A stretch of DNA of 64,000 nucleotides from Streptomyces niger. Lineage in GTDB: Bacteria > Actinomycetota > Actinomycetes > Streptomycetales > Streptomycetaceae. Position numbers and translations under genes: made by a program. Each line of letters starts with the position of its first letter. Position 1 is the stretch's first letter. Below are positions 52,963-61,102 of the stretch, piece by piece. Location of the stretch: positions 310,001 through 374,000 of the forward strand of contig NZ_JOFQ01000006.1 of the NCBI RefSeq assembly GCF_000718305.1, in the 5' to 3' direction. Under the pieces are notes generated by a model that did not search any database, was not told the DNA's origin, and saw only the letters and a program-made list of their open reading frames with translations.

Positions 52963-54000
52963 GTGGCCCTCGGACCGCGTCCGCCCCGCGCGGGGCGCCT
53001 GCACGCCACCGCCCACGACGACGTGGAGCTGCGCTACCACGTGGTGCACGGTTACCGCCGCGCCTACCGCTACGCGGGCCGCGGACCCGCCGTCGTCCTC
53101 GTCCACGGCATCGGCGACTCCTCGGCGACCTGGGCCGGCATCATCCCGGCGCTGGCCCGCAGCCACACGGTCATCGCCCCCGACCTGCTCGGCCACGGCG
53201 CCTCGGACAAGCCCCGCGCCGACTACTCCGTGGCCGCCTACGCCAACGGCATCCGCGACCTGCTCGGCGTGCTCGGCATCGACCGGGCGAGCCTCGTCGG
53301 GCACTCGCTCGGGGGCGGCGTGGCCATGCAGTTCGCGTACCAGTTCCCGGAGCGCACCGAGCGCCTGGTGCTGGTCAGCGCCGGGGGAGTGGGCCGGGAG
53401 GTCACCCCCGTCCTGCGGGTGGCGTCGATGCCGGTGGCGGCCGCGCTGCTCTCGGTCCTCGGCCTGCCGGGCATGCGGTGCCAGACCCGGCTGGTCCTCA
53501 CCCTGCTCGGGGCGCTCGGCACGGACCTCGGCCGGGACGCGCCGGTCCTGATGCGGCTGGTCGACGCGTTGCCGGACGCGGCGTCCCGCAACGCGTTCGT
53601 CCGCACCCTGCGCGCCGTGGTGGACTGGCGGGGCCAGGTCATCACCATGCTGGACCGCTGCTACCTGACCCAGGGCATGCCGACACTGCTGCTGTGGGGC
53701 GCGCGGGACGGCGTGATACCGGTACGGCACGCCCACCGCGCGCACGCCGCCATGCCCGGCAGCCGACTGGAGATCTTCGAGGGCGCCGGGCACTTCCCCT
53801 TCACCGCCGATCCGGCCCGGTTCCTAACCACGGTGGAGCACTTCCTCGAAACGACCCGGCCGGCCGACTGGAGCCCCGAGCGCTGGCGCGAGCTGCTCAG
53901 GGCGGGCCGCCCCGGCAGCACCGTCGGGCGGCCGGACGACGCCCGCAACCGCGCCGTCGAGCAGGAGCTCCAGAGCGAGAGCGAGCGCAGCGCCACCTGA
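52963..54000 (+). CDS. Alpha/beta fold hydrolase
   Basis: 345 residues from GTG 52963, with GGGGGAGG upstream. Hydrolase fold: VVLVHGIGDSSATWAGIIPA (oxyanion), APDLLGHGASDKP, nucleophile elbow ASLVGHSLGGGVAMQFAYQF, Asp in LLLWGARDGVIPVRHAH and His in EGAGHFPFTADP. The family includes haloperoxidase-like and epoxide hydrolase-like enzymes; WG-xD and HFPF are typical of membrane-associated lipid or polyketide esterases. Substrate unknown. The C-terminus is hydrophilic and probably disordered. Confidence 0.87.
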   Translation: MALGPRPPRAGRLHATAHDDVELRYHVVHGYRRAYRYAGRGPAVVLVHGIGDSSATWAGIIPALARSHTVIAPDLLGHGASDKPRADYSVAAYANGIRDLLGVLGIDRASLVGHSLGGGVAMQFAYQFPERTERLVLVSAGGVGREVTPVLRVASMPVAAALLSVLGLPGMRCQTRLVLTLLGALGTDLGRDAPVLMRLVDALPDAASRNAFVRTLRAVVDWRGQVITMLDRCYLTQGMPTLLLWGARDGVIPVRHAHRAHAAMPGSRLEIFEGAGHFPFTADPARFLTTVEHFLETTRPADWSPERWRELLRAGRPGSTVGRPDDARNRAVEQELQSESERSAT

Positions 54001-54022
54001 CCCGCCCGCCGCGTCCCCGCGG

Positions 54023-54115
54023 CCTTACGGGAAGCCGTCCGGCCCCCGGCGGCCCGCGGCCTTACGGGGAGTCGTCCGGCCCCCGGCGGCCCGCGGCCTT
54101 ACGGGGAGTCGTCCG
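54023..54115. repeat. 37-bp tandem repeat copying the 3' end of the DUF2267 gene
   Basis: Units at 54023-54059, 54060-54096 and a partial one from 54097. Each starts CCTTACGGGRAG and carries, on the minus strand, the last codons and TAA stop of the neighbouring gene (GACTCCCCGTAA, Asp-Ser-Pro-stop; the outermost copy has changed to GGCTTCCCGTAA). Same architecture as the 35-bp repeat at 31638-31752. Confidence 0.85.
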
Positions 54116-54524
54116 CCCGGCTCTCCGGCAGCAGCTCGCGGATGTCGGGCGGCAGGACGCTCCCGAGCTTCTCCGAGAGCTCGGGCGCCAGGGCCGCGTC
54201 GAGGGCCTCGAAGACCGCGCTCGCCTCCCGCAGCGCGACGTCCTCCGGGACCCCACCGCGCCAGGAGATGCGTGCGGCGAAGGCCGTCAGGTCGAACCGC
54301 TCCGCCGTGTGATGCCCCTCGGGGCCGCCTTCGTGCGCGGCGACCACCCGCCGGACGTGCTCGCCGAGCTCGTGCGGGAGCTGGGCCGCCAGGTGCTCCG
54401 CGAGACCGTCCGGCACCCGCTCCGCGAGCGTCTCCAGGGTCGCCCGTACCGCACGCTCCGCCGCCGCGCGGTCCGGGAGCGCGGCGCCCGTCTGCACCAC
54501 CCGCAGGAATTCCTCGTGCCGCAT
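54099..54524 (-). CDS. DUF2267 domain-containing protein
   Basis: 141 residues from ATG 54524 (MRHEEFLRVVQTGAALPDRA), with AGAGAGG 8 nt upstream. DUF2267 features: AAERAVRATLETLAERVPDG LAEHLAAQLP-type helices and FDLTAFAARISWRGG. All-helical protein of unknown role, found with stress-response genes. Followed 51 bp upstream on the genome by the SRPBCC gene, probably one transcript. The stop codon lies in the third copy of a 37-bp repeat. Confidence 0.8.
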   Translation of the reverse strand: MRHEEFLRVVQTGAALPDRAAAERAVRATLETLAERVPDGLAEHLAAQLPHELGEHVRRVVAAHEGGPEGHHTAERFDLTAFAARISWRGGVPEDVALREASAVFEALDAALAPELSEKLGSVLPPDIRELLPESRADDSP

Positions 54525-54575
54525 GCTGGTCTGCCTCTCTTCGCTCTCTTCGCTTCTCTTCACTCGCGCTGCGCG

Positions 54576-54986
54576 TCAGCCCGCGTCGTCCACGCGGAGC
54601 CGTACCTGCTCCGCCAGCCGCTCCAGACTCCGGTCCAGCGCGGCGTGCACGGCCTCCTCGCCCGGGTCGTGGGCCTCCTCGAAGAAGGACAGGTGGATCG
54701 TCACCTCGCTCGCGCCGCTGCCGATCCCGGAGACCTGGAGCCAGCCGGCGTAGCTGCCGTCCTCCCGGGTGCCCCACTCCACCCGCTGCTGGTCCTTCTC
54801 GGCCCGGAACAGCGCGGACGCGTCCTGCCCGGTGTGGTCCTCGTGCACCGTCACCGCCGGCAGCTGCTCCTCCCGTACGTGCAGCTCGGCCGGCAGCCAG
54901 GCGTCCAGCCGGGACACGTCGCTCACCTGGTCGAAGACGTGCTCCGGCAGCGCCGGCATCGTGCGCGCACGCTCGTACTCACTCAT
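54576..54986 (-). CDS. SRPBCC family protein
   Basis: 136 residues from ATG 54986, with AGGAGAGG 6 nt upstream. START/Bet v1-like fold of the polyketide cyclase/dehydrase type: ARTMPALPEHVFDQVSDVSR, LDAWLPAELHVREEQ, and ASEVTIHLSFFEEAHDPGEE with a long C-terminal helix (VHAALDRSLERLAEQVRLRV). Binds a hydrophobic ligand, not identifiable. First gene of a pair with DUF2267. Confidence 0.82.
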   Translation of the reverse strand: MSEYERARTMPALPEHVFDQVSDVSRLDAWLPAELHVREEQLPAVTVHEDHTGQDASALFRAEKDQQRVEWGTREDGSYAGWLQVSGIGSGASEVTIHLSFFEEAHDPGEEAVHAALDRSLERLAEQVRLRVDDAG

Positions 54987-55470
54987 GCCGCACCTCTCCT
55001 CTCGTGTCGTCCGGGACGTGGCACGGGTTCCACGGATCCCCGTACCGGAACTCCCCCTCGGAACGCCTGCCCCGCGAGACCGCGCGGCGCCGCACAACCA
55101 CCCGTTCGCGCGGCAGAACGCCGCAGGACGCCGCGGGACGGCCGCAGGAAAGGACGCGGCCATCCGCCGTTCGCCCGTCCGTCGCTCCCGAATCGTCCGC
55201 TCACCGTCCGTGAAAAGCCGTGGTCGTCCCGAGATGTGAGCGAATCGTCGCCGGCAATTTCCGCGCGGATTTTCACAGACCGGCCTTTGGCCGTCACAAT
55301 CACTCAGCGACCCTTCCCCGTTCTCAGCGGTCTCGGTCCTGCCCGCGTGCGGCGACGACTTGCCGCCGCCCGCGGATCCCGGGAGCCGCCGGTAGGGGGT
55401 GGGCGCTTTCACACGCACAGGAGGAGCGATCTCCCTTCGAGGAGGCACGTAATTGGAAGGAAGGCTGGCC
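54987..55470. other. 484-bp intergenic region before the YqcI/YcgG gene
   Basis: No gene recognised. GC drops between 55250 and 55310 (GGCAATTTCCGCGCGGATTT, TCACAATCACTCAGC), the likely promoter zone of the rightward gene. No perfect palindrome longer than 10 bp was seen. Confidence 0.4.
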
Positions 55471-56175
55471 ATGACCGCGGATGCGCGTGGCGAGGTCGAG
55501 GAGTTCATACTGGGCGATCGGTTCGCCTGCCTGGCAGGCCGTTCGGCCTGGCGGCGGGGCGGTATCACGCACCGGCACTACGACCGGATGGGAACCGAGG
55601 AAGCCGCCCGGCTGATGGCGTACGACCTCTCTGAATTCGTCGACGGCGCGGACTGGAGCGCCCGGACCTTCACCAGCTTCATCGCGACCTTCGAGGAACC
55701 TCGCGGAGTCGATGAGCTGCGGTTCGAAGAGCTGCTCTGGCAACAGCTGCAGCTGCTCCACGAACAGGACGCGGAAAGCCATCGCTGGGCCGAGGGCTAT
55801 TCGTCCGATCCGCAGTCCGGTGAGTTCGGGTTCTCCGTGGCCGGCCATCCCTTCTTCGTGATCGGCCTCCATGAGACGCACGTCCGCTGGGGTCGCCGGC
55901 CGCCCTTCCCGATGCTGGCCTTCAATTCCCACGAGCAGTTCGCCGCCATCAAGGGCGCCGGGATGTGGGATCGCCTCGCGGACAAGATTCGCAAGCAGGA
56001 CATCAAGCTGCAGGGCGATATCAATCCGAATCTGTACGAGTACGAGCAGCTCTCCGAGGCCCGCCGTTACTCCGGCCGTCCCAAGCCCGCCGATTGGCAG
56101 TGCCCCTTCGCTGCCCGGGAAAGCGCGCGTCCGCACACGGAGGAACGCGAGCTGACGACGGCCTCGGCCCCGTAA
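55471..56175 (+). CDS. YqcI/YcgG family protein (GntA-like haem enzyme)
   Basis: 234 residues from ATG 55471, with GGAAGGAAGG 6 nt upstream. Family features: [56 protein letters not shown] and the closing [10 protein letters not shown] with the conserved Cys-Pro-Phe. Relatives include GntA, a haem-dependent N-hydroxylase of guanitoxin synthesis, so an oxygenation of an amino or guanidino group is plausible. Substrate not deducible. GC content is slightly lower than that of neighbours, which hints at transfer. It faces the decayed alaS paralogue. Confidence 0.82.
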   Translation: MTADARGEVEEFILGDRFACLAGRSAWRRGGITHRHYDRMGTEEAARLMAYDLSEFVDGADWSARTFTSFIATFEEPRGVDELRFEELLWQQLQLLHEQDAESHRWAEGYSSDPQSGEFGFSVAGHPFFVIGLHETHVRWGRRPPFPMLAFNSHEQFAAIKGAGMWDRLADKIRKQDIKLQGDINPNLYEYEQLSEARRYSGRPKPADWQCPFAARESARPHTEERELTTASAP

Positions 56176-56323
56176 GCCCTGTAAGCAGACTGCCGAAACG
56201 GAGCCGGCCGCCGGGCGGAACACTCGACACCCCGGCGGCCGACCCCCTGGCGGCCAGCCGTATCGCTGATCGGCAGCCGTCGACGCGGCCGGCCGCCGAT
56301 CAGCGGTACGGCCCGCCGCCGGC

Positions 56324-57779
56324 TCAGCGGTCGCCGACGAGGCGGGGCAGCTCCGCCAGCGTGCCGGCCAGGCGCCCGGCGGGCAGGCCGCCGCCCTGCG
56401 CCAGCTCGCCCGATCCCCCGCCACGGCCGTTCAGGAGCCGCTTGACCAGCGCGGACGCGTCCAGGCCCGCCTCCCGGGCGGCCTTGTTCAGCGCGAGGAC
56501 GACCACCCCGGCAGCCGTACCGACGCCGGCCACGCCCGGCACCGCCGCCGGAAGCCGGTCGCGTACGGCCGTGGCCAGGGCCCGTGCCTCGTCCGTGCCG
56601 CCCTCGGCGGTGGCGGTCACGACCCGCACCCCGGCCGCGTCCACCGCACCGGCCGACAGTTCGGCAGCGCGCTGCACGACGGCCTGCCGCCTGAGCCGGG
56701 CGTTCTCCCGGTCGGCGGCCTTGAGCCGCGCCAGCAGACCCGCGATCCGGTCGGGCAGCTCGGCGCGCGGGGCGCCCAGCTGCTCGGCGATCCCCGCGAC
56801 CAGGTCCCGCTCGCGCGCGAGGTACGCGAAGCCCTCGAGGCCCACCGCGGCCTCCAGCCGCCGCAGCCCGGCGCCGACCGAGCCCTCCGACGTCACCGCG
56901 ACGGTGCCGACCTGGGAAGCGTGCGTGACATGGGTGCCGCCGCACAGCTCGCGCGACCAGGCCCCGCCGATCTCCACGACGCGGACGCTGTCCCCGTACA
57001 CCTCGTCGAACAGGGCCAGCGCCCCCAGCTCCTTGGCCCGCGGGAGCGACATCCACTTCACCTCCACGGGCAGGTCCCGGCGGAGCGCCCGGTTCGCGAC
57101 CTCCTCCACCTCGCCGCGCACGGCGGGGGAGAGGGCGCCGCGCCAGGGGAAATCCAGGCGCAGACAGCCGGGGCGGTTGTACGAGCCGGACTGCGAACCG
57201 GTCCTCGTCGACGGCCGGGCCGCCCTCGGGGCCGAAGGCCGGGCCACGGTCGTAGAACAGCTCGGAGGACGGCCCGCAGGGCCCCGGCACGCCCATGGAC
57301 CAGAAGTTGTCCGCGTCACCGCGGGCCACGATCCGCTCGTCCGGCAGGCCGGCGATCCGCCGCCACAGGACACGCGCCTCGGCGTCGGAGTGGTGGACGG
57401 TGACCCAGATGCGGTCCGGGTCCAGGCCGAAGCCGCCGTCGGCAGGCGCGGTGGTGGACAGTTCCCAGGCGTACCCGATGGCCTCCTCCTTGAAGTGGTC
57501 GCCGAAGGAGAAGTTGCCGTTCATCTGGAAGAACGAGCCGTGCCGGGTGGTCCTGCCGACCTCCTCGATGTCGCGCGTGCGGACGCACCTCTGCACGCTG
57601 GTGGCCCGTGGCCACGGGGGAGCGGTCGTGCCCGTCAGGTACGCCTTGAAGGGCACCATGCCGGCGTTGACGAAGAGCAGCGTCGGGTCCGGGGTGGGCA
57701 GGGGAGCGCTGGGCACGACCGTGTGGCCGCGCGCGGCGAAGTGGTCGAGGAAGCGGCTGCGGATGTCGGCGGTACGCAA
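56324..57779 (-). pseudogene. alaS: Second alanyl-tRNA synthetase gene, broken by a central deletion
   Basis: From TTG 57779 the frame encodes residues 1-196 of a class II AlaRS catalytic domain: [60 protein letters not shown]. At about 57191 the sequence jumps, with a frame change, to the editing domain ([20 protein letters not shown], then [13 protein letters not shown]) and the C-terminal oligomerisation part ([20 protein letters not shown]). Some 400 codons are missing: the rest of the catalytic core, the tRNA domain and the first editing motif. This is a paralogue, since a cell needs an intact alaS elsewhere. It follows a tsaD remnant on the same strand. Confidence 0.8.
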
Positions 57780-57871
57780 GGTCGCTGCTCCGGTGGGTGG
57801 GTCCGAGGGGCGGTCGGGGCCGACGGACGAACGGGTGGCGGCGTGCCGGTCGGGCGGGCCGGCCGCCGGGG

Positions 57872-58096
57872 TCAGGCCGCTCGCGCGGGCGCGACCGGCG
57901 TGAAGGAGTGCACGTGCGCCCGCGCCGCGATCTCCGGCACCACTCCGCCGAACCGGGCGTGGTCGGCCACGCTCGACGCCACGGCGTGGCCCAGCAGCCG
58001 CCCCTCCCGCACCAGCCCCGCGCCGGTCTCATCGCACGACGACTCGATCCCGAGCACCACCGGAGAGCCCACGACAGCCTCTTTCGCATAGTTCAT
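57872..58096 (-). pseudogene. tsaD: N-terminal fragment of a second tRNA threonylcarbamoyltransferase TsaD
   Basis: From ATG 58096: [20 protein letters not shown] then [20 protein letters not shown] and [20 protein letters not shown]. This is the first 70 residues of TsaD/Gcp with the nucleotide-site motif GIESSCDET and the first half of the metal site (HxxxH would lie further on). It stops 8 residues after SFTPV. The rest of the roughly 340-residue protein is absent. It must be a paralogue of the essential gene. Confidence 0.78.
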
Positions 58097-58099
58097 GTA

Positions 58100-58170
58100 A
58101 TTGCAATCAATGTGCAATAAGGTACCTGCGCGTCCCCCTCCGGCGCGAGAGCACGGACGGATGCATCCGT
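58100..58170. promoter_or_regulatory. Two palindromes in the divergent P450/tsaD' promoter region
   Basis: ATTGCA-N7-TGCAAT (58100-58118) and the perfect ACGGATGCATCCGT (58157-58170). The region is AT-rich (GTAATTGCAATCAATGTGC and AACATGATTAATGGGG) and lies 100-170 bp before the P450 start. The half-site ATTGCA also makes the palindrome at 19734-19745. Confidence 0.5.
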
Positions 58171-58270
58171 GTGGAAAACATGATTAATGGGGTAATCCTT
58201 GCGCAACTGCCCGCAAGCGCAGCGGACCGGTCCCCACCCCTCCGCGCCTCCTCGTGTTCCGGGAGTTCCC

Positions 58271-59623
58271 ATGCCCGTGTCCACCGTCCCCCTCGAACCC
58301 GTCCCCGGACCCCGCGGCCTGCCCCTGCTCGGCAACCTCCCCGCCTTCGGCCGCGACCCCCTCGGCTTCCTCGTCCGGCTGCGCGACGACTTCGGGGACG
58401 CGGTCACCTGGTCCCTCGGCCCCAAACGCAGCCTCTTCCTCTGCCACCCCGAACACATCGCGGAATTCCTCGCCGCCAGGGAAGGCACCTTCGAGCTGCT
58501 GGAGATCGGCTGGGCCATCAAACAACTCGTCGGCAGCAGCCTCATCCTCAGCAAGGGCAGCGACTGGCGCCGCAAACGCTCCCTGGTTCAGCCCGCCGTC
58601 CGCCCCCGCCAGGTCCGCGCCTACGCCGCGGCCATGGTCGAGTGCGCGCGGGCCGCGGCCGACGAGTGGCAGGACGGCGACCGCATCGACGTACGGCAGC
58701 AGATGACGCTGATCACCCAGCGCATCGTGGTGCGCACCTTCTTCGGCAACGACCTGGGCGACCGCGCCTCGGCGCTCGGCGAGGCGATGGCCGAGGCCGA
58801 GCACGCCATCGGCGTCGAACTGCGGAACATGAGCTTCTTCCTGCCCGACTGGATCCACACCCCCGGCCGCCGCCGCCTCCTCCGCGCCGTCGCCACCATC
58901 GACGCCGAAGTGCACCGCCTCATCCGCGCCCGACAGCGATCCGGCGACACCGCGGACCGCGACGACCTGCTGAGCAGGCTCCTCGCCGCCCACGACGAAG
59001 AAGGCCGGCCACTGACCGCCAAGGAAGTCCGCGACGAGGCCACCACCCTCTGGGCCGCCGGCCACGAAACCACCTCGACCGCCCTGACCTGGATCTGGTA
59101 CCTGCTCTCCCGCGCGCCCGAAGCCCGCCGACGGCTCACCGCCGAACTCGACCAGGTCCTCGCCGGACGCCCACCCGACATCGACGACTACGACCGCCTG
59201 CAGTGGACCCGCCAGATCGTCAAGGAAGCCCTCCGGCTCTACCCGCCCGCCTGGCTCATCCCCGCCGTCGCCCGCGACGGCGCCGCAATCGCCGGCACCC
59301 GCATCCCCGCCGGCACCGTCGTATGGTGCAGCCAGTGGGCCACCCACCGCGACCCGCGCTGGTTCCCCGACCCCACCCGCTTCCGCCCCGAACGCTGGGA
59401 CCCGGAAGCGCCCGACGCCGGCCCCCACCACGCCTGGTACCCCTTCGGCGGCGGCCAGCGCGCCTGCCTCGGCGCCCGCTTCGCCCAGGTCGAGGCCGTA
59501 CTGCTGCTCGCCACCCTCGCCCAGCGCTGGAGCATCGACGCCGCACCCATCGACCCGGCCCCGCGCGTCGGCCTGCTCCTCCAGCCGGCCGCACCCGTGC
59601 ACGCCACGCTGCGCCGCCACTGA
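58271..59623 (+). CDS. Cytochrome P450
   Basis: 450 residues from ATG 58271, with GGGAG 5 nt upstream. P450 hallmarks: Pro-rich start PVPGPRGLPLLGNLP, I-helix LWAAGHETTSTALTWIWYLL, ExxR in IVKEALRLYPPAW, FRPERWDP and the haem loop WYPFGGGQRACLGARFAQVE. Overall type resembles the bacterial P450s that act on terpenes (PtlI-like), judged from PGPRGLPLLGN and SSLILSKGSDWRRKRSLVQP. No ferredoxin or reductase is adjacent. Divergent from the tsaD remnant. Part of the same accessory block as the YqcI/YcgG enzyme. Confidence 0.93.
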   Translation: MPVSTVPLEPVPGPRGLPLLGNLPAFGRDPLGFLVRLRDDFGDAVTWSLGPKRSLFLCHPEHIAEFLAAREGTFELLEIGWAIKQLVGSSLILSKGSDWRRKRSLVQPAVRPRQVRAYAAAMVECARAAADEWQDGDRIDVRQQMTLITQRIVVRTFFGNDLGDRASALGEAMAEAEHAIGVELRNMSFFLPDWIHTPGRRRLLRAVATIDAEVHRLIRARQRSGDTADRDDLLSRLLAAHDEEGRPLTAKEVRDEATTLWAAGHETTSTALTWIWYLLSRAPEARRRLTAELDQVLAGRPPDIDDYDRLQWTRQIVKEALRLYPPAWLIPAVARDGAAIAGTRIPAGTVVWCSQWATHRDPRWFPDPTRFRPERWDPEAPDAGPHHAWYPFGGGQRACLGARFAQVEAVLLLATLAQRWSIDAAPIDPAPRVGLLLQPAAPVHATLRRH

Positions 59624-59656
59624 CCCCGGCGCCCGCCGGGCGAGCCGCACACGGGC

Positions 59657-59815
59657 TCACCAGCGCTTGCCGGCCACCACCCCGACCGTCACCAGCGCCA
59701 GCACCACCCACGCGAACCACAGCCAACCACTGCTGCCCAACGCCACCGTGTAAGCCGTGGCCAGGACCAACCCGCCCACCGTGCACCCCGCCATTGCCTT
59801 GGCCGATCCGGGCAT
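59657..59815 (-). CDS. Small two-helix membrane protein
   Basis: 52 residues from ATG 59815 with a strong ribosome site AGGAGGT 6 nt upstream. Sequence: MPGSAKAMAGCTVGGLVLAT, AYTVALGSSGWLWFAWVVLA, LVTVGVVAGKRW. Two hydrophobic helices (about 8-24 and 30-47) joined by a short Gly-Ser turn, then a basic end. Such tiny proteins are often missed. Function unknown. Same strand as and downstream of the CtaG-like gene (148-bp gap). Confidence 0.75.
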   Translation of the reverse strand: MPGSAKAMAGCTVGGLVLATAYTVALGSSGWLWFAWVVLALVTVGVVAGKRW

Positions 59816-59963
59816 GCTGGACCTCCTCACGGCAGCCCGGGCACGGATATGCCACGGGCCGCGACCTTGGGAACATGTTCCCCGGCCGCGGCCCCTGCCG
59901 CCAGCTCTCGCGGCATTCCGCCACGCTCGCCCGGTACCCGACCGGGCCGCCCTCAGGCTGCCC

Positions 59964-60926
59964 TCAGCTTTGGCTGCCCTGACTGCGCGCGTTCAGCGAC
60001 GCAAGATACGCGTTGTACGCCGCCAGCTCCTTGTCACCGTCCCGGTCCGCCGCCCGGTCCTTCCGCACCGACTGCCGCTTCTCCGTCGTGTACCACTGGA
60101 AGACCAGCGCGATCAGCACCAGCACCGACGGAATCTCACTGAACGCCCAGGCGATACCGCCCGCCGCCTGCTGATCCGACAGCGCATCGATCCCCAGCGA
60201 AGCCGGCGGGTGCTGGAACGTCGTCACCATCGTCTCCGACGCCATCATCAACGCGATACCGAAGAACGCGTGGAACGGCATCCCCGCGAACAGCTCCAGC
60301 ATCCGCATCACGTAACCCGGCCGGTGCGGACCCGGGTCCACCCCCATGATCGGCCAGAAGAACACCAGGCCCACGGCCAGGAAGTGCACCATCATCGCGA
60401 TGTGCCCGGCCCGCGACTCCATCAGGAAGTCGAACAGCGGCGTGAAGTACAGCGCATACAAGCTCGCGATGAACAGCGGAATCGTGAACGCCGGATGCGT
60501 GATGACCCGCATGTACCGGCTGTGCAGCAGCGCCACCAGCAGCTCGCGCGGACCCTTGTGACCGCGCCCCGCGGTCGGCAGCGCCCGCAGCGTCAGCGTC
60601 ACCGGCGCGCCGAGCAGCAACAGGATCGGCGACAGCATGCTGATCACCATGTGCTGCACCATGTGCACACTGAACATGGCCATGCCGTAGTCGTTCAGCT
60701 TCGTGCACATCACCAGCGCGACGGTCAGCACACCCACGACCCAGGCCACGATCCGGCCCACCGGCCAGCTGTCACCGCGCCGCCGCAGCCGCAGCACGGC
60801 CCAGCCGTACAGCGCCAGCCCCAGCAGGCAGCCGACGAGGAAGAAGGCGTCACCGCCGAATTCCAGCCCGCGCCCCAGCGTGAACGGCGGCAGATCCATC
60901 ATCATGCCGTGCCCGCTGTGATCCAT
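59964..60926 (-). CDS. Cytochrome c oxidase assembly protein (CtaG/Caa3-type)
   Basis: 320 residues from ATG 60926, with AGGAG 7 nt upstream. His/Met-rich start MDHSGHGMMMDLPPF, then about seven membrane segments (FFLVGCLLGLALYGWAVLRL, MVQHMVISMLSPILLLLGAP, PLFIASLYALYFTPLFDFLM, FLAVGLVFFWPIMG). The pattern of paired His and Met in helices (FSVHMVQHMV) suits copper handling. Family CtaG_Cox, involved in copper delivery to or assembly of the terminal oxidase. Located between pfkA and the small membrane protein. Confidence 0.9.
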   Translation of the reverse strand: MDHSGHGMMMDLPPFTLGRGLEFGGDAFFLVGCLLGLALYGWAVLRLRRRGDSWPVGRIVAWVVGVLTVALVMCTKLNDYGMAMFSVHMVQHMVISMLSPILLLLGAPVTLTLRALPTAGRGHKGPRELLVALLHSRYMRVITHPAFTIPLFIASLYALYFTPLFDFLMESRAGHIAMMVHFLAVGLVFFWPIMGVDPGPHRPGYVMRMLELFAGMPFHAFFGIALMMASETMVTTFQHPPASLGIDALSDQQAAGGIAWAFSEIPSVLVLIALVFQWYTTEKRQSVRKDRAADRDGDKELAAYNAYLASLNARSQGSQS

Positions 60927-60972
60927 CCGCTCGCTCCTGATTCGCACCAATGCTCCGCGACCAGACTAGAGC

Positions 60973-61002
60973 CGCCCCCGGCACGAACGGTGACCGGGGG
61001 CG
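60973..61002 (-). terminator. Terminator between pfkA and ctaG
   Basis: CGCCCCCGG, 12-nt loop, CCGGGGGCG: 9-bp stem in the 176-bp gap downstream of pfkA on the minus strand. Confidence 0.6.
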
Positions 61003-61102
61003 ACTCGTACGACGGGCAACCACCTGCACGCATACCCGCCGCGGCGGCTGCGCGGACCGGCGTGCTGCCCGGCACGCCCGCCGCCCGTAACAGGCCCTCG
61101 GC

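Noticed and set aside
52551..55634. 1027-codon plus-strand frame over malic enzyme, hydrolase and DUF2267 genes
   Set aside because: Arg/Pro/Ala low-complexity translation crossing four better genes; typical of GC-rich out-of-frame reading.
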